From: Verrucomicrobiota bacterium
Lineage (GTDB): Bacteria > Verrucomicrobiota > Verrucomicrobiia > Limisphaerales > Pedosphaeraceae
Direction of reading: 5' to 3'
Assembly: GCA_021325145.1 (NCBI GenBank)
Contig: JAJPHR010000045.1
Location: 1-64,000 of the forward strand
Length of the DNA: 64,000 bases
In this document: in pieces, positions 27,656 through 37,423 of the stretch
Position numbering within the stretch: position 1 is the first letter of the stretch
How the letters are laid out: every line of letters starts with the position of its first letter
Position numbers and translations under genes: made by a program
Notes under the pieces: model-generated
The model's database searches: none
What the model was told of the DNA's origin: nothing
Seen by the model: the letters and a program-made list of their open reading frames with translations, nothing else

Positions 27656-28082
27656 AACGTAGTTCCCAGGTTGGCTTCATTTGCGGTCAATCCCGCCACC
27701 TCCGCAGACTATCGGGAAAACTGGCCGAAATCAATCTCCATTTGCTGTCTTCTATTCTCTGCACCACGCGGAATCTCACCACGTACGGGCTATCATCCGT
27801 GCTCATAACGTCAAGCGGTGCAGAGAGTAAAAGACAGCTCGTCCCTGCCCTCTGGCTGATCAGTAACAGACCGGCGAAGCACCCGGCCTAAGAGAGTTTC
27901 CGCGGGCGGAAGACCCTCCCTCCAAAAGCGTAAAAGAAACGTAGCACACTTGTGCCATTCTGCAAACCAGGCCTCAAGGGCGGCAAAGAGAAGCTGGCAC
28001 GAACAGTGGAGTTATATTCCCCACTTGCGTGGGGCGGGCGGTCTCGGTTTACTGGCCGCATCAGCTTTGAATCACTAAACAA
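27656..28082. other. Divergent intergenic region with an inverted repeat
   Basis: No gene. Between divergent genes, so promoters for both should lie here. The striking element is the imperfect inverted repeat at 27744-27838, annotated separately. The remainder shows nothing I recognise. Confidence 0.55.
27744..27838. repeat. 22-bp imperfect inverted repeat, MITE-like
   Basis: GCTGTCTTCTATTCTCTGCA... (27744-27765) is inverted at 27817-27838 with two mismatches in 22, around a 51-base centre. Terminal repeats on a 95-base unit with no gene fit a small non-autonomous element or a long hairpin. No clear target-site duplication is seen. Confidence 0.55.
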
Positions 28083-31000
28083 ATGAATCGCGCTTTTGGC
28101 AGCAGCTTCTTTCGCGGCCTGTACGCCTGCTCGATGGTTGGGTCCCTCATTGCCGCCAGTCTTCCGGCTTTCGCCCAGCCCAAACCGGCGTTCGAACTGC
28201 ACGATGGCGATCGGGTTGTGCTCCTCGGCGACACTTTGATTGAAAGGGAGCAGCTCTACGGTTACGTCGAGCATCGGCTCACCATTCGCGAACCAGCGAA
28301 AAGCGTCACGTTTCGCAACCTCGGCTGGAGCGCCGACACGCCGACAGGTCAATCACGGTTGAGTTTTGATTTCGACAAGCCGGACAAAGGATTGGAATTG
28401 CTCAAGGAGCAAATCGACTCGTTTCAGCCCACCGTGGCGCTGGTCGGTTACGGGATGGCGAACTCATTCCAGGGCGAGGCGGGACTGGCCGGGTTCAAGC
28501 ACGACATGAACCAGCTCTTGGACATGCTCGAAGCCGTCTGCACCAACAAACCGTTGCGGGTGGTTCTGCTAAGCCCGATCCGTCATGAGAACCTCGGCCC
28601 GCCGTTGCCCAATCCCGCCGGGCACAACCGCCAGTTGGAGCTGTATGCCAAGGCCGTCCGTGAGCTTGCGGTGGAACGCCAGGCAGCCAACGACTCCGGC
28701 GCAAACCGAAAGTATTTCCATGTTTCGCTTTATGACAACTTGCTGGACGATGGCACCCAGCTCCGCCCGCCGAGACCCCACACCGACGACGGAATCCATC
28801 TCACGCCCTACGGCTACTTGCGCATGGCCGAGGCCATCGAAAAGAGTTTGGCCTGGGAACCCAATCTTTGGCGCATCGAGATCACTGTCGATGGCAAAGT
28901 GACCGAAGGCAGTTACGGCACGAAAGTGTCCAGACTGGAACGGACACGTGACCACATCCGTTTCACTTCGCTGGACGAGCAACTGGTCAGTCCCTTTTTG
29001 CGCGACAAAAGCGGGCGCATTCCCACCGCCGATACGCCTTCGCTGATCCAAATCGACGGGCTCAAGCCGGGCCGTTACGAGTTGGCTGTGGACGGCACGA
29101 ACCTGATGATGGCCACTGCGGCGGAATGGGCGCGTGGCGTCGTGATCGATCGTGGCCCACAATGGGACCAGTCGGAACAATTGCGCCAGACCATCGTTAA
29201 GAAAAACGAGCTAGTGTTCAATCGCTGGCGGCCGCAAAACGAGACTTACCTGTTCGGGTTTCGGAAGAACGAGCAGGGCAGGAACGCCAGGGAAATCCCG
29301 ATGTTCGATCCGTTGATCACGGAGCAGGAAGTCAGGATCGCTGAGTTGCGCCGTCCGGTGGAGCACGTTTACGAACTAGAGCCGGCGGGCAGGCGGCACG
29401 CCAAAGACCAACCGTCCTCCGATGTGTCCGGGCAACCTTTCGGTTTTGAAATCGCGCCCGGTTTCGAAATCAGCCTCTACGCTGAAAGCCCGCTGCTGGC
29501 CAAACCCATCCAGATGAATTTCGATCCGCGCGGGCGCTTGTGGGTGGTCAGTTCCGAGGTCTATCCGCAAATCAAACCCGGCCAGGAAGCCAATGACAAG
29601 GTGCTCGTCCTGGAAGACACCAAGGGCGTGGGCCGGGCGGACAAATCGACTGTGTTTGCCGACGGCCTGCTCATTCCGACCGGCGTCGAACCCGGCGACG
29701 GCGGCGCGTACGTCGGTCAGGGCACGGAACTGTTGTTTTTTAAAGACACCGACGGCGATGGCCGGGCCGATGAAAAGCGGGTGTTGCTTTCGGGCTTCGG
29801 CACGGAGGACACGCATCACATCATTCACACGCTGCGTTGGGGTTATGACGGCCAGCTTTACTTCGACCAATCCATATATATCCACAGCCACATCGAAACG
29901 CCGAATGGCGTCGTCCGCCTCAACAGCGGCGGCATATTGAATTTGCGGCCCTCGACGATGGAATTGGGTGTGTACCTGCGCGGGTTTTGCAATCCATGGG
30001 GGCATCAATTCGATGACTTCGGCCAATCGTTCGTGACCGACGGCGCGGGTTCCCAAGGCATCAGCTACGGCATTCCCGGCGCAACTTATTTCACCTACGC
30101 CCAGATGCGCCGCGAACTTCAGAGTGTCAGTCCCGGCAGTTATCCCAAGTTTTGCGGGCTGGAACTCATTTACAGCAAGCAATTCCCGGACGATTGGCAG
30201 GGCAATGCCATCACGTGCGATTTCCGCGCGCATCGGATTGTGCGTTTTGCCATCGACGAATCCGGCGCCGGCTATGTCACGCGCGAAATGCCCGATCTGC
30301 TGCGCACGACGAACATGACCTTCCGCCCCATCGACGTGAAACTCGGGCCCGATGGCGCGCTTTACATTGCCGATTGGTCGAATCCGATCATTCAACATGG
30401 CGAGGTCGATTTCCGTGATCCCCGGCGTGACCACGAACACGGCCGCATTTGGCGCGTGACCGCCCAGGGCCGTCCGCTCGTGAAACGGCCCAAGCTGATT
30501 GCTGCCTCGAACCGGGAACTGCTGAATCAACTTCTCTCTCCCAACAAATACAATCAGCGACAGGCACGCCGCGTTTTGACTGAGCGCGGGACCAGCATCG
30601 AACCGGATTTGGCCAGGTGGGTGCGCGCACACCAGGATGAAAAAGATCAAAAGGCGCTGCTCGAAGCGTTGTGGATGTATCAATCGATCAATGTCGTGGA
30701 ACCGGATTTGCTGGAAAAAACGCTCCAGGCCCGGGATGGCCGCATCCGCGCCGCCGCCACGCGCGTGGTCGGCGCCTGGCATTCGCGATTGGGAACGGGA
30801 ACTGATCCCACCGAGATTCTCGCTCAACGTCTCAGTGACGAGCATCCTCGCGTCCGGCTGGAAGCCATGCGTGCACTCGGTGAAATTCCGACTGCCCGCT
30901 CGGCCGAATTGGTGCTGGCCGCGACGGACCGGCCAATGGACCGCTTTCTCGATTACGGCGCCTGGTTGAGCATGAACGATCTGGCCGAACCCTGGCTCGC

Positions 31001-32741
31001 CGCAGTCAAGTCCGGCGCATGGAAGTCTGAGGGACGCGAAAAGCAGCTTGCCTTCGGTCTGAAGGCGATTGAACCGGCCCTGGCGGGAACGGTCCTCGGT
31101 CAGGTATTGCAGGACCGGAAAATTCCCCGCGATGGCAGCGGCCCCTGGCTTGACTTGATCAACGAATCGGGCGATTCGCAAACATTGCGCCGGCTTTTTG
31201 ACCAGGTCTTGAACAACGGTTTTGAAGAAGACGCGGCCGTGCGGGCTTTGTGGGCGCTGGGACAAGCCGCGCGACTGCGCGCCACGAAGCCCTCGGGTGA
31301 TCTGGACCCGCTCGGCTCGCTCTTCGCCAGCCCAAGTGAAAAGATTCGCCGTGGTGCGGTTGAACTGGCCGGGTTCTGGAAACTGGGTTCGCTGACTCCC
31401 GGGCTGTCAACGCTGGTGGCCGGGAAGGAAACCAGGCCGGAGTTGGCGCAAGCCGCGTTCGCCAGCTTGCGCGAAATCGGCGGCGAGAAAGCAATCGCGG
31501 CATTGATGCCGTTGACAGATAAAACGAACGAAATCGCGCTTCGCCGGCAAGCCGTGCTCGCGCTGGCGGCGCTCAACATGGAAAAAGCAAAGCAACCCGC
31601 CGTCGAGATTTTGAACGAGGCCGCCGATGAAAGTGAAGCTGTGGAACTTTGGCGTTCGCTCCTCAAGATCAAGGGTTCGGCGAAGGCATTGACGCAGGTG
31701 CTTCCCAAGTCGGGCCTGGGTTTGGTCATGGCCAGGGCCGGCCTGCGTGCTGCGCGCGAGGATGGCCGGAGCGAACCCGATCTGATTTTTGCCCTCTCGC
31801 GCGGGGCCGGCCTGGACGACGATAGCCACACTGGCCTTTCCGATTCGGAAATCAAAATGCTGGTCGGTAGTGTGCAGGAGCAAGGCGACCCGGCACGCGG
31901 TGAACAGATATTCCGGCGCAAGGATTGCGCCTGCGCCTCGTGTCATTCCATCGGCGGTGTGGGTGGAAAAGTCGGGCCGGACCTGACTTCGATCGGCGCC
32001 AGTTCGCCAGTGGACTATTTGATCGAGTCCGTGCTCTATCCCAGCCGCAAGATCAAGGAAGGCTATCATTCGGTGCTTGTCGAAACCGGCGACGGCGAGG
32101 AGCTTTCCGGCGTGCTCGTCCGCGAGGACAGCCAGCAGTTGGTCCTGCGCGACGCCGCGAACAAGGAAATCTCCATCGCGAAAAACAACGTCAAAAATCG
32201 CGTCATCGGCAAGACCTCACTCATGCCCTCCGGACTGGCCGATCCGTTGAGTGGCAGCGAGCGTTTGGATTTGTACCGTTTCCTTTCCGAACTTGGCAAA
32301 CCCGGCCCTTACGATGCCTCGAAAGGCAGCGTGGCGCGGCTCTGGAAAGTTCAACCGCAAATCGCAGATCCGGCCCAACCCGGGGACGAGCAATTCGTCA
32401 ACACGCCATTATCCGAACCCGCATGGACGCCCGTACGCTCTTTTGTGGACGGTCATGTCCCAGGCTCCGATTTAAAGGACGCTCTTCGCGTCGTTGATGG
32501 TAAAAATCCCGCTGCCCTTTTCGCCGCCGTGCAGTTGCAAGCCGCCAAATCCGGCCTTGTTCAGTTGCGGTGGGCGGGCGTGACCGATTGTCCGCTCTGG
32601 GTGGATGGCAAATTGACCGATCGCACTTCCCAGCTCGAACTTTCGGCCGGACTTCACACGATCATTGTTAAATTAGATGCCAAAAAACTTCCCGACGCGA
32701 TTAGACTTGAGTGTGCGGACGCAACGTTTGTAACGAACTAA
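28083..32741 (+). CDS. PVC-type secreted SGNH + dehydrogenase + HEAT + cytochrome c fusion
   Basis: A 1552-aa exported multidomain protein. A signal peptide covers about residues 1-31 (LIAASLPAFAQ). Residues about 35-280 resemble an SGNH/GDSL hydrolase (VLLGDTLIER, final DGIHLTPYGY with the Asp/His pair). Residues about 465-800 are a PVC-type membrane-bound dehydrogenase beta-propeller (GFEISLYAESPLL, YIADWSNPIIQHGE). About 840-1230 are HEAT-like helical repeats. A cytochrome c segment carries CASCH at C1284-H1288 and the usual VGPDLTSIG follow-up. A roughly 120-residue C-terminal beta domain ends it. Such proteins are thought to act in periplasmic oxidation of sugars or polymers; the substrate is unknown. 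Confidence 0.9.
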   Translation: MNRAFGSSFFRGLYACSMVGSLIAASLPAFAQPKPAFELHDGDRVVLLGDTLIEREQLYGYVEHRLTIREPAKSVTFRNLGWSADTPTGQSRLSFDFDKPDKGLELLKEQIDSFQPTVALVGYGMANSFQGEAGLAGFKHDMNQLLDMLEAVCTNKPLRVVLLSPIRHENLGPPLPNPAGHNRQLELYAKAVRELAVERQAANDSGANRKYFHVSLYDNLLDDGTQLRPPRPHTDDGIHLTPYGYLRMAEAIEKSLAWEPNLWRIEITVDGKVTEGSYGTKVSRLERTRDHIRFTSLDEQLVSPFLRDKSGRIPTADTPSLIQIDGLKPGRYELAVDGTNLMMATAAEWARGVVIDRGPQWDQSEQLRQTIVKKNELVFNRWRPQNETYLFGFRKNEQGRNAREIPMFDPLITEQEVRIAELRRPVEHVYELEPAGRRHAKDQPSSDVSGQPFGFEIAPGFEISLYAESPLLAKPIQMNFDPRGRLWVVSSEVYPQIKPGQEANDKVLVLEDTKGVGRADKSTVFADGLLIPTGVEPGDGGAYVGQGTELLFFKDTDGDGRADEKRVLLSGFGTEDTHHIIHTLRWGYDGQLYFDQSIYIHSHIETPNGVVRLNSGGILNLRPSTMELGVYLRGFCNPWGHQFDDFGQSFVTDGAGSQGISYGIPGATYFTYAQMRRELQSVSPGSYPKFCGLELIYSKQFPDDWQGNAITCDFRAHRIVRFAIDESGAGYVTREMPDLLRTTNMTFRPIDVKLGPDGALYIADWSNPIIQHGEVDFRDPRRDHEHGRIWRVTAQGRPLVKRPKLIAASNRELLNQLLSPNKYNQRQARRVLTERGTSIEPDLARWVRAHQDEKDQKALLEALWMYQSINVVEPDLLEKTLQARDGRIRAAATRVVGAWHSRLGTGTDPTEILAQRLSDEHPRVRLEAMRALGEIPTARSAELVLAATDRPMDRFLDYGAWLSMNDLAEPWLAAVKSGAWKSEGREKQLAFGLKAIEPALAGTVLGQVLQDRKIPRDGSGPWLDLINESGDSQTLRRLFDQVLNNGFEEDAAVRALWALGQAARLRATKPSGDLDPLGSLFASPSEKIRRGAVELAGFWKLGSLTPGLSTLVAGKETRPELAQAAFASLREIGGEKAIAALMPLTDKTNEIALRRQAVLALAALNMEKAKQPAVEILNEAADESEAVELWRSLLKIKGSAKALTQVLPKSGLGLVMARAGLRAAREDGRSEPDLIFALSRGAGLDDDSHTGLSDSEIKMLVGSVQEQGDPARGEQIFRRKDCACASCHSIGGVGGKVGPDLTSIGASSPVDYLIESVLYPSRKIKEGYHSVLVETGDGEELSGVLVREDSQQLVLRDAANKEISIAKNNVKNRVIGKTSLMPSGLADPLSGSERLDLYRFLSELGKPGPYDASKGSVARLWKVQPQIADPAQPGDEQFVNTPLSEPAWTPVRSFVDGHVPGSDLKDALRVVDGKNPAALFAAVQLQAAKSGLVQLRWAGVTDCPLWVDGKLTDRTSQLELSAGLHTIIVKLDAKKLPDAIRLECADATFVTN

Positions 32742-32752
32742 TTCAGAGCGGC

Positions 32753-34570
32753 TCACGGCGTTGGCACCATCCCGCTGAACGGAAACACATACGCCTGTAA
32801 AAAAACCAGCACCCCCACCAGCGCCGCCAGCGCGAGGCTGTGGAAAAGCACGTAGCGCAGGATGTCTCCCTCGTGTCCGTACCAATTCGTTGCCGTGCTC
32901 GCCACCACGATGCTTTGGGCATCGACCATTTTGCCCATCACGCCGCCGCTGCTGTTGGCGGCGGCCATCAGCGTGGGGGAAATGCCGGTTTGAGCGGCGG
33001 TGATTTTTTGCAGGCTCCCGAACAACACATTCGACGCGGTATCTGACCCGGTCAACGCCACCCCAAGCCACCCGAGCAGCGTGCCAAAAAAGGGATAAAG
33101 CCTGCCGGTTCGCGCGAGCGCCAGCCCCAGCGTCGCGTCCGTGCCGGAATAGCGGGTCACGTACCCTAGGGCCAGCATTGCCGCAATCGTGATCAGCGAA
33201 AAGCGCACGCGAACCAAAGTCCGCGCATAAATGCGGGCCAGCAGCGCCGGCGCGAATCCCATGATGAGTCCGGCTGCCATTGCCGCCGCCAAAATTCCTG
33301 TGCCCGTGGCCGAGAGCCAGTTTAACACGAAAATGGCGTCCTCCGGCTTGGTGGGATTTTCCGAAGTCGGCGGTGGAACGACCGGCGGCACGCGAACCAC
33401 TGCCTTATCCAGCATTGGGACATGGAACTGAACCACCGCAACCTGGTCCAACACCGCCTTCACCCTGGGCACACCCCAAACAAACACGAACAAACTCAGC
33501 AATATCCACGGCAACCAAGCTTGTGCTACTGTGCCGGCAGTGGTTGCGACTTCCGTGCCACCCAAAACGCACGTCTCTTTCATCTCTTGCTTGGAAGAGA
33601 GCAACGCGGTGGAAGATCCCCCATCACCCAAACCTTTCCGGCCATTCTCCATCTTCAATCCTCTATCTTCATCCGCCCCATCACTCTTTCCACTCTGTGC
33701 CTCTATGCCTCCGTGGTTGATTTCTTCTCCCATCTGCCGCGCGAATTCCCATCGCCTCGCCGGCTGCCAAAGCTTGAGCAACACCACCACTGCAATCATC
33801 GAGCACACGGAAGCCACAATGTCGACCAGCCAGGGACCATGAAAATTCGAGATGAGAAACTGCGGAATGGCGAAGGCCAGGCCGGCCGTCAGCGCCGCCG
33901 GCCAAACTTCCAGCGCGCCGCGAAAGCCCGCCATTGCCCACACCACCCAAAACGGCACGATCAACGAGAAAATTGGAAGCTGGCGTCCCACCATGGCCGA
34001 GAGCGTCAGTTCACTAATGCCTGTGACCTTGCTCAAAGCGAGAATCGGCGTGCCGAGCGCCCCGAAAGCCACCGGGGCGGTATTGGCAATGAGAGACAAG
34101 CCGGAAGCTGCGAGCGGACGAAAGCCCAGTTGTATCAGAATGGCGGCGGTAACAGCCACCGGCGTCCCAAAGCCAGCAGCGCCTTCGAAAAATGCTCCCA
34201 GGGAAAAAGCCACCAGGATCACTTGAATCCGCGGGTCGGGCGCCAGCCTCGCCAGGCTGCTGCGCAGGATGACGAAGTAACCTTTTTGGACCGTCAGTTC
34301 GTAAAGAAAAATCAGATTCAGGATGATCCAGCCGATGGGAAACAAACCGTAGGCCGCGCCGAAACCCGTCGCCGCCGCAACCAATCGCGCCGGCATCCCA
34401 TAGACGAAGACCGCGACCGCCACCGCCACGGCCAGGCCCAGCGTGGCCGCGAGATGAATTCGCAGGTGCAACCCGGCGATCGAACCGAGCAGCACGACGA
34501 CCGGCACGGCGGCAAGGAGAGTGGAGAGCGCGGGGTTGCCTAACGGGTCATATTGTTGCAGCCAATGCAT
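32753..34570 (-). CDS. lldP: L-lactate permease family transporter (LctP/LldP)
   Basis: A 605-aa inner membrane lactate:proton symporter family protein with about 12-14 hydrophobic segments. Family blocks include MHWLQQYDPLGNPALSTLLA at the start, FFEGAAGFGTPVAV, and TGSDTASNVLFGSLQ. I chose ATG at 34570, where the family normally begins; a TTG at 34588 adds six residues. A hydrophilic loop at about residues 275-335 looks foreign (see the repeat entry). Convergent with the cytochrome fusion gene, 11 bases apart. Glycolate is another possible substrate. Confidence 0.92.
   Translation of the reverse strand: MHWLQQYDPLGNPALSTLLAAVPVVVLLGSIAGLHLRIHLAATLGLAVAVAVAVFVYGMPARLVAAATGFGAAYGLFPIGWIILNLIFLYELTVQKGYFVILRSSLARLAPDPRIQVILVAFSLGAFFEGAAGFGTPVAVTAAILIQLGFRPLAASGLSLIANTAPVAFGALGTPILALSKVTGISELTLSAMVGRQLPIFSLIVPFWVVWAMAGFRGALEVWPAALTAGLAFAIPQFLISNFHGPWLVDIVASVCSMIAVVVLLKLWQPARRWEFARQMGEEINHGGIEAQSGKSDGADEDRGLKMENGRKGLGDGGSSTALLSSKQEMKETCVLGGTEVATTAGTVAQAWLPWILLSLFVFVWGVPRVKAVLDQVAVVQFHVPMLDKAVVRVPPVVPPPTSENPTKPEDAIFVLNWLSATGTGILAAAMAAGLIMGFAPALLARIYARTLVRVRFSLITIAAMLALGYVTRYSGTDATLGLALARTGRLYPFFGTLLGWLGVALTGSDTASNVLFGSLQKITAAQTGISPTLMAAANSSGGVMGKMVDAQSIVVASTATNWYGHEGDILRYVLFHSLALAALVGVLVFLQAYVFPFSGMVPTP
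33555..33745 (-). repeat. Repeat-like in-frame insertion inside the lactate permease gene
   Basis: On the minus strand this reads through AACCACGGAGGCATAGAGGC and GATGAAGATAGAGGATTG, coding INHGGIEAQSGKSDGADED and DRGLKMENGRKG. The wording is unlike the surrounding membrane protein and like low-complexity intergenic DNA common in related genomes. It falls in a predicted cytoplasmic loop and keeps the frame. Confidence 0.5.
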
Positions 34571-34664
34571 TGGTGATTCGCGGCGCAACCTACGTCAAAG
34601 ACACCGCCACTCACAAGCCTGGATTGGCGCGGGCTGCGGCTGGAATCAGACTGTTCGGCTCCGT

Positions 34665-36599
34665 TCAAAACGGTTCGTCCGCATTGCCTTCAATTGAGGC
34701 TCGATATTCTTCAACATGATCATCCGGCGCATTCGGCGGCTCTTCCGCGTCGTCATTGGTTGGATCAGTCTGCACCTGCACTGCTGCTTCCGTCTTGGGA
34801 ACTGGTTGTGTCAGCGGCTCGCGTTTGCGTTGTCGAAGCGCCTGTTGCTCGCGCACCAGTTCCGCTTGCTCCGCTTCTGTGAGCTCCAACTGCCCTAGGC
34901 GTCCGGTTATTGCGGAGATCCGGCGATCTATGGCTTGGTTTCGGAGAGTCCTTACGACGTCGCTTAGTTGTTGTGCCACATTTCGGAGCGTCCGTTTCGG
35001 CATAATTGCCTCAGTAATCAAACTCCTCATGTCCGGGGCTTCACAATGAGTGAGAAAGTCGGCTACACCCCGCCAGCTCCCATTATGCTGGGCGTCTAGG
35101 CATTGCGACATGATCTGCTTTACCGCGAGGTGCTGAATCCAGTCGAGATCAAACTGTGCTGGTAGCGTCACTTCCCCGTTCTCAGAAAGCAGGAGAAGCC
35201 TCAATAACCAAAATTCATGGTCCGAAGGACGCGCTGTTTTGGCGGTGCTCTGAGAAAGCTCTTCGATCGGCTCCACCGGCGCGTTGGCCTGCACCCGTGG
35301 TGCAATGCCAAATTGCACCCTCGCTGCTTCTTCAGAAACCCCCAGACGCAAAGCCGTCTTTTGCGCGTAAGTATCAATCATCACCGCGTTTCCGGTCTTT
35401 TGCACTGCCTGGGCCATTTCCTGCAAGATCGTCAGCCGCCCTTTATCCGTGGCAACATCGTTCTGTTGGCAAAGCCGCTTCAGATAGTAGTCGAAAAAGC
35501 CGTCGGCGCGTTCGATCAATTCCCGGAACGCCGCCGCGCCCGCTTCCTTGATGAAACTGTCCGGATCATGCGGCGCGGGCACAACCGCCACGCGAACTGC
35601 CAGCCCTGAAGCCAGCAGACTGTCCAGCGAACGCACCGCGGCATTCTGCCCGGCATCGTCCGAATCGAAACACAGCACCACTTCCTCCACGTGCCGCTTA
35701 AGAATGCGCGCATGCTCCGCTGTCAGGGCCGTTCCCTGCGGTGCGACCACATTCTGGACGCCGCCCATATAGCAAGCGATCAAATCGAGCTGGCCCTCGC
35801 AAACAATGGCGCATTCAGCGTCAAGCAGCGCCTTTCTCGATTTGTCCAACCCGAAAAAGACCTTGCCCTTGGTAAAGATTGGCGTCTCGGGCGAGTTGAC
35901 GTACTTGGCGGTCTTGGCTTCGGCGTCGAGCACACGCCCGCTGAAACCGATCACTCTCCCCTGCTCGTCGCAAATCGGGAAAATCAACCGGCCCCGAAAC
36001 CGGTCGTAAAAATGATCGCTGCCTTCCTTGCGCAGAATCAACCCGCTCTGCTCCATCAGTGCGGTGTCGTACCCTTTGCTCCTGGCCCAATTGACCGTGT
36101 CGTCCCACACGTCCGGCGCATAGCCGAGGCGGAACAATTTGATGGCCTCGGCGGAAACGCCACGCTTAGTGAGATAATCGCGTGCCGGCTGGCCACTGGC
36201 TTCGTTGGCAAGCGCATTCTGCCATCGCTGGGTGATTTGCTCGTGAACGGTCAACAACTGGTCCTTGAGATGCCGGGTCTGCTTCTGTCCGGGATCGTTG
36301 TCCGTCTCGATCGGAATCTTCGCCCGGTCCGCCAGACGCCGCACCGCGTCCGGAAACGGCAGATTCTCGAATTCCATCACGAACGAAATCACGTTGCCGC
36401 CCTTGTGGCACCCGAAACAGTGGAAGGTCTGCTTGTTCGGACTGACGTTGAAACTGGGGGTCTTTTCCTTGTGGAATGGGCACAACGCGACAAAATTGGC
36501 GCCGTTGCGCTTCAGCGGCACGTAAGAGCCGATGACATCCACGATGTCACTGGCGGAACGAACCTGCTCAATGGTTGCTTCGGAAATCAAACCGGCCAT
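34665..36599 (-). CDS. dnaG: DNA primase DnaG
   Basis: The 644-aa replication primase. The CHC2 zinc finger is at residues 40-64 (C40, H43, C61, C64 in CPFH and CFGC), followed by the catalytic core with the TOPRIM motifs EGQLDLIA and FDSDDAGQNAA, and a C-terminal DnaB-interaction region ending in a charged low-complexity tail (PTNDDAEEPPNAPDD). ATG at 36599 (MAGLISEATIEQV) is preferred to the TTG at 36611. It lies 56 bases after the CvpA-family gene; no rpsU or rpoD neighbour is present in the window. Confidence 0.97.
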   Translation of the reverse strand: MAGLISEATIEQVRSASDIVDVIGSYVPLKRNGANFVALCPFHKEKTPSFNVSPNKQTFHCFGCHKGGNVISFVMEFENLPFPDAVRRLADRAKIPIETDNDPGQKQTRHLKDQLLTVHEQITQRWQNALANEASGQPARDYLTKRGVSAEAIKLFRLGYAPDVWDDTVNWARSKGYDTALMEQSGLILRKEGSDHFYDRFRGRLIFPICDEQGRVIGFSGRVLDAEAKTAKYVNSPETPIFTKGKVFFGLDKSRKALLDAECAIVCEGQLDLIACYMGGVQNVVAPQGTALTAEHARILKRHVEEVVLCFDSDDAGQNAAVRSLDSLLASGLAVRVAVVPAPHDPDSFIKEAGAAAFRELIERADGFFDYYLKRLCQQNDVATDKGRLTILQEMAQAVQKTGNAVMIDTYAQKTALRLGVSEEAARVQFGIAPRVQANAPVEPIEELSQSTAKTARPSDHEFWLLRLLLLSENGEVTLPAQFDLDWIQHLAVKQIMSQCLDAQHNGSWRGVADFLTHCEAPDMRSLITEAIMPKRTLRNVAQQLSDVVRTLRNQAIDRRISAITGRLGQLELTEAEQAELVREQQALRQRKREPLTQPVPKTEAAVQVQTDPTNDDAEEPPNAPDDHVEEYRASIEGNADEPF

Positions 36600-36655
36600 A
36601 GGACGGAACAAATTGCCGCTGGTGCGCAGCCATTGGTTCTACCCTGCCGGAGAGT

Positions 36656-37267
36656 TTAAGGCAAATCGTCTTTGCGCCGCTCAACCTGCTTGACCTCGGG
36701 CGCGGTGGGTTTGATGAGGAGGAAGCCCGCATTATCATGGAGTTGCTTGCCGAGGAAGGAGCTTTTGAAAACGTCCCCTTGCACGGAATACAGTTCGGGA
36801 AAAAACGTGCTGCCATAGACGTCCTTCTGAAACGCGATCGCCTTATTCACTTCCTGGCTGGTGTAGGCCCGCGCGTTCAACAGCGCCAGTGCGGCCACGA
36901 GAATACACGCAAATCGGATCGCCCCCGCCACTGTTCCCAAATAGAACTCACCCCGGCCGAAAATATCGCTGCCCACGAGCTTGCCTCCCGTGCCTTTTTT
37001 GATCAGCGAAAAGAACATTTTCACCACCATGGCAATGGCGATGTACACCGTGATGTAGCAAAACAGGTGGCTGACCGGGCAGGATTGCGCGAGCATGTCA
37101 CCCAGCGGCAGATACAGGAACGCACATGCCAAGACAATCGCCATCCATTGAAGACACACCATCAATTCCTGGGACATGCCGTTCTTGCGGCCTTTCTGCG
37201 CGCCCAGCAGCAGCACAATCACCACCACAAAGTCGAACCAGTTTATAGGCAGGTTGTTCGAGTTCAT
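36656..37267 (-). CDS. CvpA family membrane protein
   Basis: A 203-aa inner membrane protein with four hydrophobic segments within the first 150 residues. WFDFVVVIVLLLGAQKGRKNGMSQE at the start is typical of the CvpA (colicin V production) family, and a hydrophilic C-terminal tail of about 60 residues ends it. The family's cellular role is poorly known. Same strand as dnaG and probably its operon leader. Confidence 0.8.
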   Translation of the reverse strand: MNSNNLPINWFDFVVVIVLLLGAQKGRKNGMSQELMVCLQWMAIVLACAFLYLPLGDMLAQSCPVSHLFCYITVYIAIAMVVKMFFSLIKKGTGGKLVGSDIFGRGEFYLGTVAGAIRFACILVAALALLNARAYTSQEVNKAIAFQKDVYGSTFFPELYSVQGDVFKSSFLGKQLHDNAGFLLIKPTAPEVKQVERRKDDLP

Positions 37268-37423
37268 AATTGCTCAATAAATGGACACTTTTCATGCGTG
37301 TCCGGGTATTGTAAGCAGGTTGCTCGCCAGAATCGGGCAAGCTCAAAAACGGGCGCGGGCGGTTTGCGCTGACTTCTCAAGGGTGCTACGATTGCGGCAG
37401 TTTCTTAGAACGCCGACCCATGC

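Noticed and set aside
29376..31265. 629-codon minus-strand open frame opposite the cytochrome fusion gene
   Set aside because: Antisense to a clearly coding multidomain gene; no motif.
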